Source: Paenibacillus sp. DCT19 (lineage in GTDB: Bacteria; Bacillota; Bacilli; Paenibacillales; Paenibacillaceae). Taken from it: a DNA stretch of 64,000 bases. The position numbers were made by a program, and so were the translations under genes. The notes beneath the pieces were generated by a model. The model was not told the origin of the DNA. It ran no database searches and saw only the letters and a program-made list of their open reading frames with translations. Within the stretch, counting starts at the first letter, position 1. The number at the start of each line of letters is the position of its first letter. Location of the stretch: positions 3,545,501 through 3,609,500 of the forward strand of contig NZ_CP029639.1 in assembly GCF_003268635.1 (NCBI RefSeq). The letters run 5' to 3'. Positions 10,190 to 19,492 of the stretch are shown one piece after another.

Positions 10190-10810
10190 ATGCACATTGT
10201 AATTCTTGGGGCAACTGGGCGAGTAGGAAGGCATATCGTTGATCTAGCGCTTATGGATGGACACCATGTCACTGCATTGGTTCGGAGCCCAGATAAGTTG
10301 AAGCTTGAAGATCGTAATCTAACTATGGTTCCTGGTAATGCACTAAATCAAGAGGATCTTGCACATGTCATCAAGGGGACAGACGTCGTGATTAGTGCAT
10401 TGAACACAGATGGAACAACCACGCTGTCTGAGAGTATGCCACTCCTCATTGAAGCTATGTATATTGAAGGCATTCAACGTATCATAACGATCGGAACCGC
10501 TGGTATTCTGCAAAGTAGGATCTCTCCGGATCTTCTACGATATCAATCTAGTGAATCTAAACGGAAATCAACTCGTGCAGCAGAGGAACATCATCGTGTA
10601 TATACATTGCTTCAACAATCTAAACTGGACTGGACGATCGTCTGTCCTACATATTTACCAGATGGAGAACGTATCGGTACGTATCGGGTTGAGCGGGATG
10701 TTTTGCCTGAAGGCGGCGTTGAAATATCTGTTATGGATACAACAGAATTCGCTTACAAGCAGATCACGGATCATTCGTATATCAAGTCTCGTGTGGGAAT
10801 TTCTTATTAA
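10190..10810 (+). CDS. NAD(P)-binding reductase of the atypical SDR (NmrA/YwnB-like) type
   Basis: The dinucleotide-binding glycine motif ILGATGRVGRHI is at the very N-terminus when the ATG at 10190 is used. An AGGAGG site seven bases upstream supports that start over the longer frame from 10100. The Rossmann pattern continues with VISALN and IITIGTAG. At 206 residues it fits the compact NAD(P)H-binding family (anti-sigma or flavin-reductase-like). There is no classical YxxxK catalytic pair. The substrate is unknown and the gene appears single. Confidence 0.8.
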   Translation: MHIVILGATGRVGRHIVDLALMDGHHVTALVRSPDKLKLEDRNLTMVPGNALNQEDLAHVIKGTDVVISALNTDGTTTLSESMPLLIEAMYIEGIQRIITIGTAGILQSRISPDLLRYQSSESKRKSTRAAEEHHRVYTLLQQSKLDWTIVCPTYLPDGERIGTYRVERDVLPEGGVEISVMDTTEFAYKQITDHSYIKSRVGISY

Positions 10811-10831
10811 CGCTATAGAAAGGGGGATCGA

Positions 10832-11272
10832 ATGATGAAAAGTATAAAACGTAGGAGAATAAAACTTGGAGAGGTGTATGCCATTGATTTGCCTAACGGC
10901 AAAGTTGCTTTTGGCAGAAGGTTCAAGGATACATGTATAGCTATTTATAGTTACATTGGGAGTTCCTATGAAGATACACCCCAGGAAGAGGATTATCAAT
11001 TTGTAATAGGTGTGTATGATGATGTGTTAAAGTCAGGTCAATGGCCTGTCGTTGATCACCGTCCGTTTGCAAACGAAGAAGAAGCCTGGCCACCTCCGAT
11101 GTGCGTCATCGACCAGTTGTCAGGTGAATATTCGTTGTACCATAAGGGTGAAATGCGACATTCGAGTCAGCAGGAATGCAAAGGCTTAGAAATCGCTGCT
11201 GTGTGGGAAGCGTATCACATTGTGGATAGAATAACAGGCAATGATAAGTGGCATAAAAATCCTTTAAGTTAA
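10832..11272 (+). CDS. Imm26-like immunity protein
   Basis: The N-terminus (IKLGEVYAIDLPNGKVAFGR) matches the characteristic opening of the Imm26 family, which protects against toxins of contact-dependent or polymorphic toxin systems. The later VYDDVLKSGQWPVVDHRPF also fits. It is 146 residues, soluble, with AAAGGGGG before ATG 10832. No toxin gene is adjacent. In Bacillota such orphan immunity genes often lie outside toxin loci. It is followed by about 0.9 kb of decayed sequence, so a lost toxin partner is possible. Confidence 0.65.
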   Translation: MMKSIKRRRIKLGEVYAIDLPNGKVAFGRRFKDTCIAIYSYIGSSYEDTPQEEDYQFVIGVYDDVLKSGQWPVVDHRPFANEEEAWPPPMCVIDQLSGEYSLYHKGEMRHSSQQECKGLEIAAVWEAYHIVDRITGNDKWHKNPLS

Positions 11273-12000
11273 GATAGTTACGTAGAAGGGAGGTTGCAAA
11301 TTACTATATAAGAAAGTTGAATAAGTACGTATAACATAAGGTGAAATATAAGAAAGTATATGTATGGAATACCATTAGCATATTTAACCATACAAAATGA
11401 GAAGAATCACGAGGGTTATATATGCCGATAGACACATTTATCCATATATTACGACCGAAATTTCAGATTTAATGGATGCCGATGCCGATCGATATTGTAA
11501 AAAAACTGATTGTGGATTGAAGAAGTAATAATATCAAGGAATTACAATAAAATGCATGAAAGTATTAACCGGTCTAAAAACTAATTAGTAAACCTATAGC
11601 AAGTTAAGTTTAAGTGATTTGGATAAATTGAGAAGAACTTATGAAATGACAACGAATTATGCATCAATGAAAGAAAATATCAGAAGTCGATCAATCAGTA
11701 ATTGAAGAACGAAGAAACAAAAACACACTCCAAGCGTGCTTCATTGTTTAATACTGTTTCACAAAACTCGTATTTTGTACATATGTCAAAATCAATAAAA
11801 GTGGCCACTGTAGCATTAAATTTCAATGATTGATTCTAAACGGATTTTTAATTTAATTGCCCTCCCTTACCGAGATCAAGCGTATCATTACCTCTACTTA
11901 CTATTAAGTATCGGCATCTGTACTTTCCCTATCATATCTATATTGTTTCAAGAAATCGTATAAAGTGTTCTAGTACCTGCATTTTGATATTGTCCTCAAC
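11273..12000. other. AT-rich intergenic stretch without a supportable gene
   Basis: There are only short frames, no good ribosome binding sites and frequent stops in all frames. It leads into one copy of the dispersed palindromic repeat (12001) and an IS110 remnant, so it looks like decaying accessory DNA. Confidence 0.6.
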
Positions 12001-12083
12001 TTGTGACAAAAACTTGGTTCCTTAAAACAAAAAAGCCGCAATAGTAGCGACTTTGAATGGAACAATATTCTTGTCCCGCGACA
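12001..12083. repeat. Dispersed palindromic repeat, copy A (subtype 1, diverged)
   Basis: The ends read gacaaaaacttggttcc and ggaacaatattcttgtccc, imperfect inverted repeats of each other. The centre AAAAAAGCCGCaatagtAGCGACTTT is a diverged form of the hairpin found in the other copies. On the minus strand it gives a stem followed by a T run, i.e. a terminator-like core. This copy shows the most substitutions of the set and is the only one without an intact outer arm. Confidence 0.75.
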
Positions 12084-12179
12084 GATATTTAGTATTTCTT
12101 AGTCTTGAGTGAATCTTCCCTTCTGTATCATGCTACTTTTTCAAAATTTATTTAACATCTCTTATAAAAAGAACTCTGG

Positions 12180-12770
12180 AATCCCTTGGACGTAGAAAGA
12201 ACGTCTTATCCTCTTTATCTTTAAGCCACGTTTCGTTATTCGTGTGCTTGTCGCTGTAAACTTCCCTGAACTAAAAATGCCAGGGTCAAGACCTGCAAAC
12301 GCTAGAGTTGCTTTGAATCGCTAAACTGCCTGACATCGCCCATTTAAGCTACAATGACTGCCGCCTGCTTTATTCCAATCCCAGGAATACTTTTTACGAG
12401 TTCCACGTCAGGCAGACTCACGGCTACATCTTCCATTTGCTTTTCGAATTCCTCTAATTGACGTACCATCGTCAGCAGTAAGCTGACCATTCCGAGTCGC
12501 GCCTGGTTCTTTGGATTGCAACGAATTGACATGTAATACGTGTAGCCACTTCGATCCAGGTACGAAAACCAATGCACGGTGATAGTGTCTGTCGCTTTCA
12601 GAATCACTACTAAAGCCAACCATGTTTCGACCTGAAGCATGTCCATCATACCCGAAGTGTTCAAGCTTAAAACGATTCGAGAGGCTTTTGATGCCACGGC
12701 AATCAAAAATCGGAACATCTCACGAATCTTTTTCAGAGGAACTGTCGCACTTGCTTGACAATCCGTCCTT
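12180..12770 (-). mobile_element. IS110-family element remnant
   Basis: Translation of the minus strand gives YLDRSGYTYYM followed directly by LGMVSLLLTMVRQLEEFEKQ and VSLPDVELVKSIPGIG. These are the N- and C-terminal parts of the IS110 transposase present in fuller form at 42668-43839, with the middle third deleted. Downstream bases 12180-12340 still match the 3' end of that gene with many substitutions and stops. The element is dead and much older than the copy at 42 kb. Confidence 0.8.
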
Positions 12771-12775
12771 TGTAG

Positions 12776-13773
12776 TTATGTTATACGTGCATATATTTTT
12801 CTGTATTCGGACGGTGTTTTATTATAAACCTCTTTAAATTTATTATAAAAATAGGTAGGATTCTTAAGTCCAATTTGCTCAATAATCTCGCTAATTGGCA
12901 GCGATGTGTTAACTAGTAAGAATTCAGCTCGTTTCAATTGCTGTTGAAGTTTCAATGTAGAAAAGCTACTTCCTGTCATGGACTTAAGCAATTTAAAGAT
13001 ATAACTTGTTGAAAAATGGGTATGCTTAGTCAGATCTTCTAAAGAACAGTTTGAGAAGTTTCCTTCGATATAGTTTAAAATTTTCATCATGTTCTTTTGA
13101 TTATCATCAATTAGATAATTACTCTCTGTATACTGATGAAGAGTATTAATTAATTCTAAAAACAGAATAGATAAATAGTGCTCCACGAGACTTGTATGAC
13201 AGGTAGAAGGCCAATAATACTCAAATAATAACAAGTTTACGATAGAAAGAAACTTGGGATTATCTTGAGTTTGAAAAACTAGATAATTATCGTGTGATCT
13301 ATTGTCGATGATTGCATTTAAAAAGAAATCCCCCAGGATCCCTTTATCAGCTATCTGAGACAAGAAATTTGAACTAAAGAATGATTTACGGAAAATGACA
13401 TTAAATACAATATCATTCTCACCTTTAAACTTGGCGCTGTGCATGACGTCTGTGTCGATTATGCATAAATCTCCTGCAGTCAGTTTGAGTTCATTCCCTG
13501 AATATTAAAGGTGCATTCTCCAGAATAAACAATACTGAGTTCCATATCCTTGTGATAATGCAGAGGAATCTCAGTAAATCTTGACTCTCTTACAATACCT
13601 ACCGAATTTTCTTTTAAAGTATTAACAAAATCAAAACAGTAGCATAGCTGATCGTTATAACACTCTTTTTTTAACTTATCATAGAAGGGGCTGAACCGCC
13701 CGGGATTTTCTAGATGCCATCTTTCACCAGATGAAACCCTGTAAATTTCTTTATAAAGTTCTTGGAGATCCAT
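12776..13773 (-). pseudogene. AraC-family transcriptional regulator of the beta-glucoside locus (frameshifted)
   Basis: The start is ATG 13773 with GGGAGGAG upstream. The N-terminal cupin-like sensor (IPLHYHKDMELSIVYSGECTFNIQG) ends prematurely at 13480. Adding one G to the run at 13496-13498 gives ELKLTAGDLCIIDTDVMHSA and a C-terminal double helix-turn-helix (SLEDLTKHTHFSTSYIFKLL; ISEIIEQIGLKNPTYFYNKF; TPSEYRK). The restored length is about 331 residues. It is divergent from the GH1/PTS genes with only 123 bases between them and is their likely activator, binding a beta-glucoside signal. Confidence 0.85.
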
Positions 13774-13833
13774 TCTTTTCTCCTCCCGTTTTATATTGAA
13801 TATGATAATAAATTGTATCATAATTGCCGTTAT

Positions 13834-13847
13834 TTTAAAGCGCTTTA
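13834..13847. promoter_or_regulatory. Possible CcpA (cre) site between the AraC and GH1 genes
   Basis: The perfect palindrome TAAAGCGCTTTA lies in the divergent promoter region. It fits the cre core AANCGNW but misses two of the fifteen consensus positions. Carbon catabolite control is usual for beta-glucoside operons. It could equally be an operator of the AraC regulator. Confidence 0.45.
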
Positions 13848-13896
13848 TTTTGTATGATAGCCATGTAAACAAATGAAATGAAAGGGAGAGATACAC

Positions 13897-15366
13897 GTGG
13901 AGCGTACTGGATATAACAAAGATTTCCTTTGGGGAGGAGCCATTGCTTGTTCTCAGGCAGATGGAGGATTTAATGAAGGAGGAAAAGGAGTTTCCACACA
14001 AGATACGCGGTATTTAAACCCAAAATGGACAGCTAAGGAGATTGCAGATAAGCATCACAATCGCCCGTTCACTCTTGAAGAATTTAACGCAGCACTGCAA
14101 GATGACTCAACCGAGTTCTATCCTTTACGACGTGGAATTAACTTTTACAATAACTACAAAGAAGATCTGAAACTTATGGGAGAAATGGGTCTGAAAATTT
14201 TCAGAACCTCCATTAGCTGGTCACGAATCTTCCCAAATGGCGATGATGCAGTTCCCAATGAAGAAGGAATTCAATTTTATATTGACCTGTTTTCAGAATG
14301 CAAGAAGAACAACATGAAAGTTTTTGCAACCATGATTCATTACGATATTCCAGTAAACCTCGTTCTTAAATATGGTGGTTGGAAGAACCGTGAACTCATT
14401 ACATTCTTCGAAAAATATGTAACCGTTCTGTATGAAAGACTTGGTGAGCTTGTTGACTTCTGGTTACCATTTAATGAAATCAACGCAGCTAAATTCTCTC
14501 CATGGGATGGAGTTTGCTTGATCCCAGGCAACGAAGAGCATCTGGATCAGGCCATCTTCCAAAGTTTGCACCATCAGTTTTTATGTAGTGCTAAAGCTGT
14601 ACAATTGGGTCGGAAGATGGTACCAGGAAAAAAAATTGGTGCTATGATTGCCAGATTTACCACTTACCCTGCAACATGTAAGCCTGAGGATAACATGCAA
14701 GCTATTTTGGATGACCAATACTCCAACTGGTTCTACCTGGATGTTATGGCAAGAGGAGAATATCCTAAATACATTGATCGCTATTTCAAACAAATCAATG
14801 TTAACATTATGATGGAAGACGGGGATCTTGAACTCTTAAAAGACGGAACTGTTGGTTTTGTATCCTTCTCTTACTATTTCTCACAAGTATCCACTAATGT
14901 TGAAGGATGGGAGCAAACAGCCGGAAACTTAGTTATCGGTAAGAAGAATCCTTACCTGGAAGCTAGCGAATGGGGATGGCAAATTGATTCAATTGGCCTC
15001 CGATTTACATTAAATCAGGTATACGATAGATACCAATTGCCAGTTATTATTGCTGAAAATGGTCTCGGTGCTTACGATACCCTTACTGAAAATGGAGAAG
15101 TCCATGACTCATATAGAATCGAATATATGAGAAAACATGTTACAGAAATGAAAGAAGCCATCATTGATGGAGTTGAGCTTCTAGCATTTACTGCATGGGG
15201 AATTATTGATATCGTCTCCTGTGGTCCTCTTACTATGGACAAACGTTATGGTACGATTTATGTTGACCTCGATAATGGTGGAAATGGTTCCGGGAAACGA
15301 TACAAGAAGGATTCCTTCTACTGGTATCAAAAATGCATTGCAAGCAATGGTGAAGATCTGGAATAA
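13897..15366 (+). CDS. GH1 6-phospho-beta-glucosidase
   Basis: This cytoplasmic enzyme hydrolyses phosphorylated beta-glucosides delivered by the PTS encoded next to it. At 489 residues it has the family's usual length. The acid/base Glu194 lies in PFNEIN and the nucleophile Glu387 in IAENG. The N-terminal FLWGGAIACSQADGG and ISWSRIFPNG signatures are complete. The C-terminal KRYGTIYVDLDN and KKDSFYWYQK are typical of the 6-phospho subgroup. Translation starts at GTG 13897 after AAAGGGAGAG. The PTS genes follow 24 bases downstream in the same unit, which supports phosphorylated substrates such as those from cellobiose, arbutin or salicin. Confidence 0.92.
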   Translation: MERTGYNKDFLWGGAIACSQADGGFNEGGKGVSTQDTRYLNPKWTAKEIADKHHNRPFTLEEFNAALQDDSTEFYPLRRGINFYNNYKEDLKLMGEMGLKIFRTSISWSRIFPNGDDAVPNEEGIQFYIDLFSECKKNNMKVFATMIHYDIPVNLVLKYGGWKNRELITFFEKYVTVLYERLGELVDFWLPFNEINAAKFSPWDGVCLIPGNEEHLDQAIFQSLHHQFLCSAKAVQLGRKMVPGKKIGAMIARFTTYPATCKPEDNMQAILDDQYSNWFYLDVMARGEYPKYIDRYFKQINVNIMMEDGDLELLKDGTVGFVSFSYYFSQVSTNVEGWEQTAGNLVIGKKNPYLEASEWGWQIDSIGLRFTLNQVYDRYQLPVIIAENGLGAYDTLTENGEVHDSYRIEYMRKHVTEMKEAIIDGVELLAFTAWGIIDIVSCGPLTMDKRYGTIYVDLDNGGNGSGKRYKKDSFYWYQKCIASNGEDLE

Positions 15367-15390
15367 TCCCTTTCGAAAGAAGGAAATTAT

Positions 15391-16776
15391 ATGAACAACA
15401 AAGAAACGGCACAGCAAGTTATCAAACTGCTCGGTGGTCGAGAGAATATTACAACACATCTGCATTGTGTTACTAGATTGCGGTTCAACGTAAAAGATGA
15501 TAGCAAAACAGTTATGGATGAGATCAAATCAGTTCCTGGTGTAATGGGTACTGCAGTTCAAAATGGACAGTATCAGGTAATTATTGGAACAAACGTTGAA
15601 CAGGTATTTAACGAAGTAGACCATATCTTAAAATCTGAAAATCTTTCTGATCAAAATGCCGAGCCCCAAATTAGTAAGCCTCAAAAACGAAAAATATCTT
15701 TGAATGCCGTTTTAGATGTAATTTCTGGCATCTTCGCCCCTATCCTACCTGCACTTGTTGCAGGTGGGATTCTCAAAGGAATAATAGCTATTATTCTTAG
15801 TTTGGGATGGGTTAGCGAGAGCAGTTCAACGCTAGCTTTATTTAATCTAATCTCTGATATTCCATTTTACTTTCTCCCATTCTTGTTAGCGGTTTCATCC
15901 GCGAGAAAGTTTAAAGTAAATGACTACTTGGGAATCTGCATGGCTGGTGCACTATTATATCCAAGTTTTGTTGACGCACTAACCAATGAAGACATAACCT
16001 TCAGTTTATTCAACTTGACTATCCCTGTTTTCAACTATGCAAATTCTGTTTTTCCTGTAATCCTTGGCGTTGGTTTAATGGCACTTATCTATCGCGCGGT
16101 CGATAAATTTACCCCAAGTGTATTGAAAATGGTGGTAGTACCTTCGGTTACTCTAATTGTGGCCGTACCAATTGCGCTTTTTATTATTGCTCCTATTGGT
16201 GCTTATGGAGGTATTTATCTTGCTGACGGGATTGTCTGGCTTTTTGATACCTTTGGCATATTTGCTGGTTTCCTTTTAGGATTCCTCACACCTCTTATTG
16301 TTTTAACTGGTATGCATCAATCTACATCACCAATACAAATTCAAAACATATCATCATTGGGATACGATTATTTGTTACCGATTTCATTCGTTCATAATAT
16401 GGCTGAATCTGGAGCTGCCCTTGGTGCAGCATTAAGGATGAAAGACAAGAAGGTCCGTTCGGCAGCCCTTTCAACGAGCTTCTCAGCGTTTCTAGGTATT
16501 TCTGAACCAGCAATGTATACGGTAAACTTTGTTCATAAGACCCCGTTTGTAAGCGCTATGGTCGCCTCTGGTATTGGTGGATCATTGACAGTAATTTTCG
16601 GAGTCAAGTGTTTTGCATTTGTTATGCCTGGTGTTACATCCTTACCAGTATACGCAGATCCAAAAGGCGGATTAATGAACTTATTCTTAATGGTTGTCTC
16701 GGTCTTAGCTACTTTTGTAATTGGGTTTATTATTTCCTATTTAACCGGATACAAAATAGGAAGAAAAGTACAGTAA
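15391..16776 (+). CDS. PTS beta-glucoside-type transporter, EIIBC component
   Basis: This protein imports and phosphorylates a beta-glucoside. Residues 1-85 form the EIIB domain with the phospho-acceptor Cys26 in LHCVTRLRFNV. A short linker follows, then an EIIC domain with about ten membrane segments (ILPALVAGGILKG, PIVLTGMHQS, FLGISEPAMYTVNF). At 461 residues it lacks the C-terminal EIIA domain found in three-domain BglF-like permeases, and the EIIA is encoded separately 30 bases downstream. AAGGAAATTAT precedes ATG 15391. It lies between the GH1 and EIIA genes. Confidence 0.92.
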   Translation: MNNKETAQQVIKLLGGRENITTHLHCVTRLRFNVKDDSKTVMDEIKSVPGVMGTAVQNGQYQVIIGTNVEQVFNEVDHILKSENLSDQNAEPQISKPQKRKISLNAVLDVISGIFAPILPALVAGGILKGIIAIILSLGWVSESSSTLALFNLISDIPFYFLPFLLAVSSARKFKVNDYLGICMAGALLYPSFVDALTNEDITFSLFNLTIPVFNYANSVFPVILGVGLMALIYRAVDKFTPSVLKMVVVPSVTLIVAVPIALFIIAPIGAYGGIYLADGIVWLFDTFGIFAGFLLGFLTPLIVLTGMHQSTSPIQIQNISSLGYDYLLPISFVHNMAESGAALGAALRMKDKKVRSAALSTSFSAFLGISEPAMYTVNFVHKTPFVSAMVASGIGGSLTVIFGVKCFAFVMPGVTSLPVYADPKGGLMNLFLMVVSVLATFVIGFIISYLTGYKIGRKVQ

Positions 16777-16805
16777 TAAGAATTAATTTTAGGAGGCATA
16801 ACAAT

Positions 16806-17286
16806 ATGTTTGGCTTCAAAAAAAACTGAAATATATAGAAATCCCTTTACCTCTTAAGGGGATTATTGTCCCTCTGGAGCAAGTAGAGGATGAAGCCTTT
16901 TCAAGCGGCGTGATGGGATTAGGTGTAGCTATTCAACCTGAAATCGGCAAGGTTTTCTCTCCATTCAATGGCAAAATCGCTCATATAATTAATAAGAGTA
17001 AACACGCCCTTATTCTAGAAGATGAATACGGTGTACAAATTCTCGTTCATGTTGGGATAAATACGGTGTCTCTCAAAGGAGAGGGATTTACCACTCACGT
17101 TGAAACGGGGATTTGATTACAAAAGGACAATTGCTACTCGAGTTCGACATAGATGCCATTAAGGATGCCGGCTGTTCTGCTATTACACCAGTAATTGTTC
17201 CAAACGGTCAGGATAAGGTGAAGAATGTAAAAGTTATTCAGGGTATTTCGACAACAGAGACAATACTTCAAATTCAATTGAGCTAA
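16806..17286 (+). pseudogene. PTS EIIA component, glucose/beta-glucoside type (two frameshifts)
   Basis: AGGAGG precedes ATG 16806. Three successive frames together encode one EIIA-Glc-like protein of about 160 residues: MFGFKKK-L, then IEIPLPLKGIIVPLEQVEDE, FSSGVMGLGVAIQP and HVGINTVSLKGEGF (containing the phospho-acceptor histidine), then LITKGQLLLEFD and AITPVIV. The breaks are an A run at 16818-16825 (nine would be needed instead of eight) and a G run at 17107-17110 (five instead of four). The protein would pass phosphate from HPr to the EIIBC encoded upstream. Confidence 0.85.
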
Positions 17287-17340
17287 CTATTGTAAAAAAT
17301 ATGACGAAATTCAATATATATCATACTGAATAGTTTATAA

Positions 17341-17388
17341 AAAAACCAATGAGTCAGCAGTCTGTTAACTCATTGGTTTTCTTTATTA
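17341..17388 (+). terminator. Rho-independent terminator of the GH1/PTS operon
   Basis: A 13-bp perfect stem (aaaaccaatgagt / actcattggtttt) is followed by ctttatt. Confidence 0.85.
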
Positions 17389-17554
17389 TTGGTTACTTAG
17401 TATTCTTCAGGTATAGCTTTTGATAATCAAAATCGCTAACGTTCCCCTCATCAAATAAAAATACTAATTGCTGATTATACTAGAAATAGAACGAACTGGT
17501 CTATCATGCTTTGAAAAGAACTCATAAAACAGAAAGCTGAAACCTGACCATACA

Positions 17555-18012
17555 TTATGCTGGCTCTTTTTCCTTCTGATTCAGTTCCTCCAGAATAACA
17601 TGAATCAACTCTCTAGTAAGTTCAGCCTCAGGAACATCAACCAGTTCGCTTAAACGCTGGGCTTTCATTTCAAAGATACCGGGTGGTCTGGTAATCCATG
17701 GTGCATGCTTTTTAAGGATATCTGCCGACTCTTGATGATCGAGGATATCGATCAACCTGGAGTTTTCGGTGAACGTCAACGTTAATCCTAACGGATTCGG
17801 ATATTTAAAATGATAAGAACCTGAGCCAACATGTACTCGAATTCCTTCCGTCGTCTCCTCATAGGAATGTATGTCGCTCTCTACCATTAACTCCGCACCT
17901 TCATACACGCTGGATAATTGTGCATGAGGTAAAAAAATTTCAGCAGTCGCATTAGAGGGATCTCCACGTTTATTTCAATCTCTTGATGCGTAAGCCGCCA
18001 GGATGATTCCTT
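17555..18012 (-). pseudogene. C-terminal remnant of an alpha-L-rhamnosidase (GH78-like)
   Basis: The intact frame covers 17908-17555 (YEGAELMVESDIHSYEETTE, VHVGSGSYHFKY), which resembles the C-terminal beta-sandwich of GH78 rhamnosidases followed by a helical tail. Upstream the reading continues in another frame (KESSWRLTHQEIEINVEIPS, NATAEIFLPHA) after one missing base near 17957. The coding match stops at about 18012, directly at copy B of the palindromic repeat (18015). The catalytic domain, several hundred residues, is gone. The GH78 assignment rests only on this C-terminal domain. Confidence 0.6.
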
Positions 18013-18014
18013 GG

Positions 18015-18097
18015 CTCGGGACAAGAACTTGTACCGATAAAATAAAAAAGCCGCTAAAATAGCGACTTCAATGGGACTATGTTCTTGTCCCTCGACA
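18015..18097. repeat. Dispersed palindromic repeat, copy B (subtype 2)
   Basis: It begins ctcgggacaagaacttg and ends catgttcttgtccctcg-like (ctatgttcttgtccctcgac), i.e. inverted ends. Its core is AAAAAAGCCGCTAAAATAGC, which read on the minus strand is a stem-loop followed by a T run. It is almost identical over its whole length to the copy at 49024-49105 and abuts the truncated rhamnosidase gene. Confidence 0.9.
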
Positions 18098-18119
18098 TGA
18101 CGGAACGTCTTTTGAAACT

Positions 18120-18190
18120 AAAAAGCGACTTCAATGGGAATATGTTCTTATCCCTCGACATCTTATCCCTCGACATCTTGTCCCTCGACA
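18120..18190. repeat. Partial copy of the palindromic repeat with a tandemly reiterated end
   Basis: It contains only the right half: aaaagcgacttcaatggga, then three successive versions of the end motif (ttcttatccctcgaca, cttatccctcgaca, cttgtccctcgaca). This looks like slippage or repeated end-capture beside copy B. Confidence 0.8.
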
Positions 18191-18261
18191 GCTACAAGCG
18201 GATTCCTTTGTCTATCGCCTCAACATCTCTCCACTAATTTTTGATGTCCGTAAAGGTATAC

Positions 18262-18294
18262 AAAAAAGGATCGTTAGCATTTCTGCAACGATCC
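18262..18294 (-). terminator. Rho-independent terminator of the acetyltransferase gene
   Basis: On the minus strand, ggatcgttgc / gctaacgatcc form the stem and a run of six T follows. It lies about 90 bases after the stop of the acetyltransferase. Confidence 0.8.
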
Positions 18295-18385
18295 CTATTG
18301 TCATCCGTTAGTTGTAAACCGCAGTTGATCATGTTGATTAAGCTAATATCTCCCGTTAGTTTAATCGAATCTGTAAAGCCCTTTA

Positions 18386-18931
18386 TCATTCTGTAATTTG
18401 CTTGATCACCTTGGCTGGATTACCCGCGACTATCGTGTTTGCTGGCACATCTTTTGTTACAACTGAACCAGCAGCCACAATGGAATTATTACCTATTGAA
18501 ACACCTGGAAGAACTGCACAGTGCCCTCCAATCCAAACATTATTTCCTATCGTTATAGGAATACTGTAACCAGATTTATTTCGGTCCTTGGGGTTGACAT
18601 TATGACCTGCCGTGTAAATGCCGACATTAGGTGCGATCATGCAATCATCACCGATATGAACCTCCGCCATATCCAATATGGTGCAATTGTACCCGGCATA
18701 GAAGTTACGACCAACATGAATGTTATAACCCAAATCACAATGAAAATTATGATCAATGCTAAAACCTTCACATACGCTGCCAAATAGTTCTCGAATCAAT
18801 CGTTCTTTCTCTTGTCCATCTTCCGGATCGCAGTCATTATAAGCCTTCACAAGCTTTTGGGCCCGTATGCTTTTCTCTCGTAGTTCAACCGTTCCTCGTT
18901 CATAATAGACCTTTTCTTTATCTTCTTTCAT
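18386..18931 (-). CDS. Sugar O-acetyltransferase (maltose/galactoside acetyltransferase type)
   Basis: This 181-residue enzyme has the N-terminal Maa domain and a left-handed beta-helix of hexapeptide repeats (IHVGRNFYAGYNCTILDMA, VHIGDDCMIAPNVGI, ITIGNNVWIGGHCAV, VSIGNNSIVAAGSVV). The catalytic histidine lies in YTAGHNVNP. It transfers acetyl from acetyl-CoA to sugars in the cytoplasm, possibly detoxifying non-metabolised sugars. TGGAGGAAAAA precedes ATG 18931. It is transcribed alone, with a terminator downstream, between two copies of the palindromic repeat. Confidence 0.9.
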   Translation of the reverse strand: MKEDKEKVYYERGTVELREKSIRAQKLVKAYNDCDPEDGQEKERLIRELFGSVCEGFSIDHNFHCDLGYNIHVGRNFYAGYNCTILDMAEVHIGDDCMIAPNVGIYTAGHNVNPKDRNKSGYSIPITIGNNVWIGGHCAVLPGVSIGNNSIVAAGSVVTKDVPANTIVAGNPAKVIKQITE

Positions 18932-19234
18932 TTTTTCCTCCAGGCAACATGGTTTTACTAATTATATACTAGCCAGTACCTAAGTTGAAACTAACCTGCC
19001 CGTTAGCTTAATGAAACCGATAAAGAATTTTATCAATATTGGTACCATATTCTTAACCTTTTCAACAATGAACTAGTTCTTTGCCTTTGGTCGAAAAAAC
19101 CTAGTTCCTGAAACAAAAAATCGTTATTCAAGTGAAGTCTTATATTCATATGCTTTTATCCCGCCACAATAGTTCCACTTAGAACTTTTTAGATAACTAG
19201 CTAATCCGAAATGACACAATGTTCTTGTCCTCAT
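18932..19234. other. Intergenic region with degenerate repeat fragments
   Basis: No gene is seen. At 19091-19130 a sequence like aacctagttcctgaaacaaaaaa resembles the left half of repeat subtype 1, and at 19213-19233 there is a lone right-end motif (acaatgttcttgtcc). Both look like debris of the palindromic repeat. Confidence 0.5.
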
Positions 19235-19319
19235 CTCGGGACAAGAACTTGGTTCCTTAAAACAAAAAAAACCGCTAAAATAGCGACTTTGGATGGAACA
19301 ATGTTCTTGTCCCTCGACA
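19235..19319. repeat. Dispersed palindromic repeat, copy C (subtype 1)
   Basis: The ends ctcgggacaagaacttgg and gttcttgtccctcgaca are inverted repeats. The inner arms ggttcc / ggaac also pair. The core AACCGCTAAAATAGCGACTT keeps the hairpin with a T run on the minus strand. It lies downstream of the acetylesterase gene, where its core could act as a terminator. Confidence 0.9.
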
Positions 19320-19492
19320 AACAGCGAATATATTAGCATTATACCTCACCTCACCATAAATAAATAATTAGCCTTGGTTCCTGGGATTGTGAATCACCAA
19401 CCAAATATAAAAAAAAGGATGGACCTCCCGAGGTATCATGCCCAGAAAGTCGCTCCTTTCTTGATTGTTGTATTTCAAATCCACCTTGTTTA

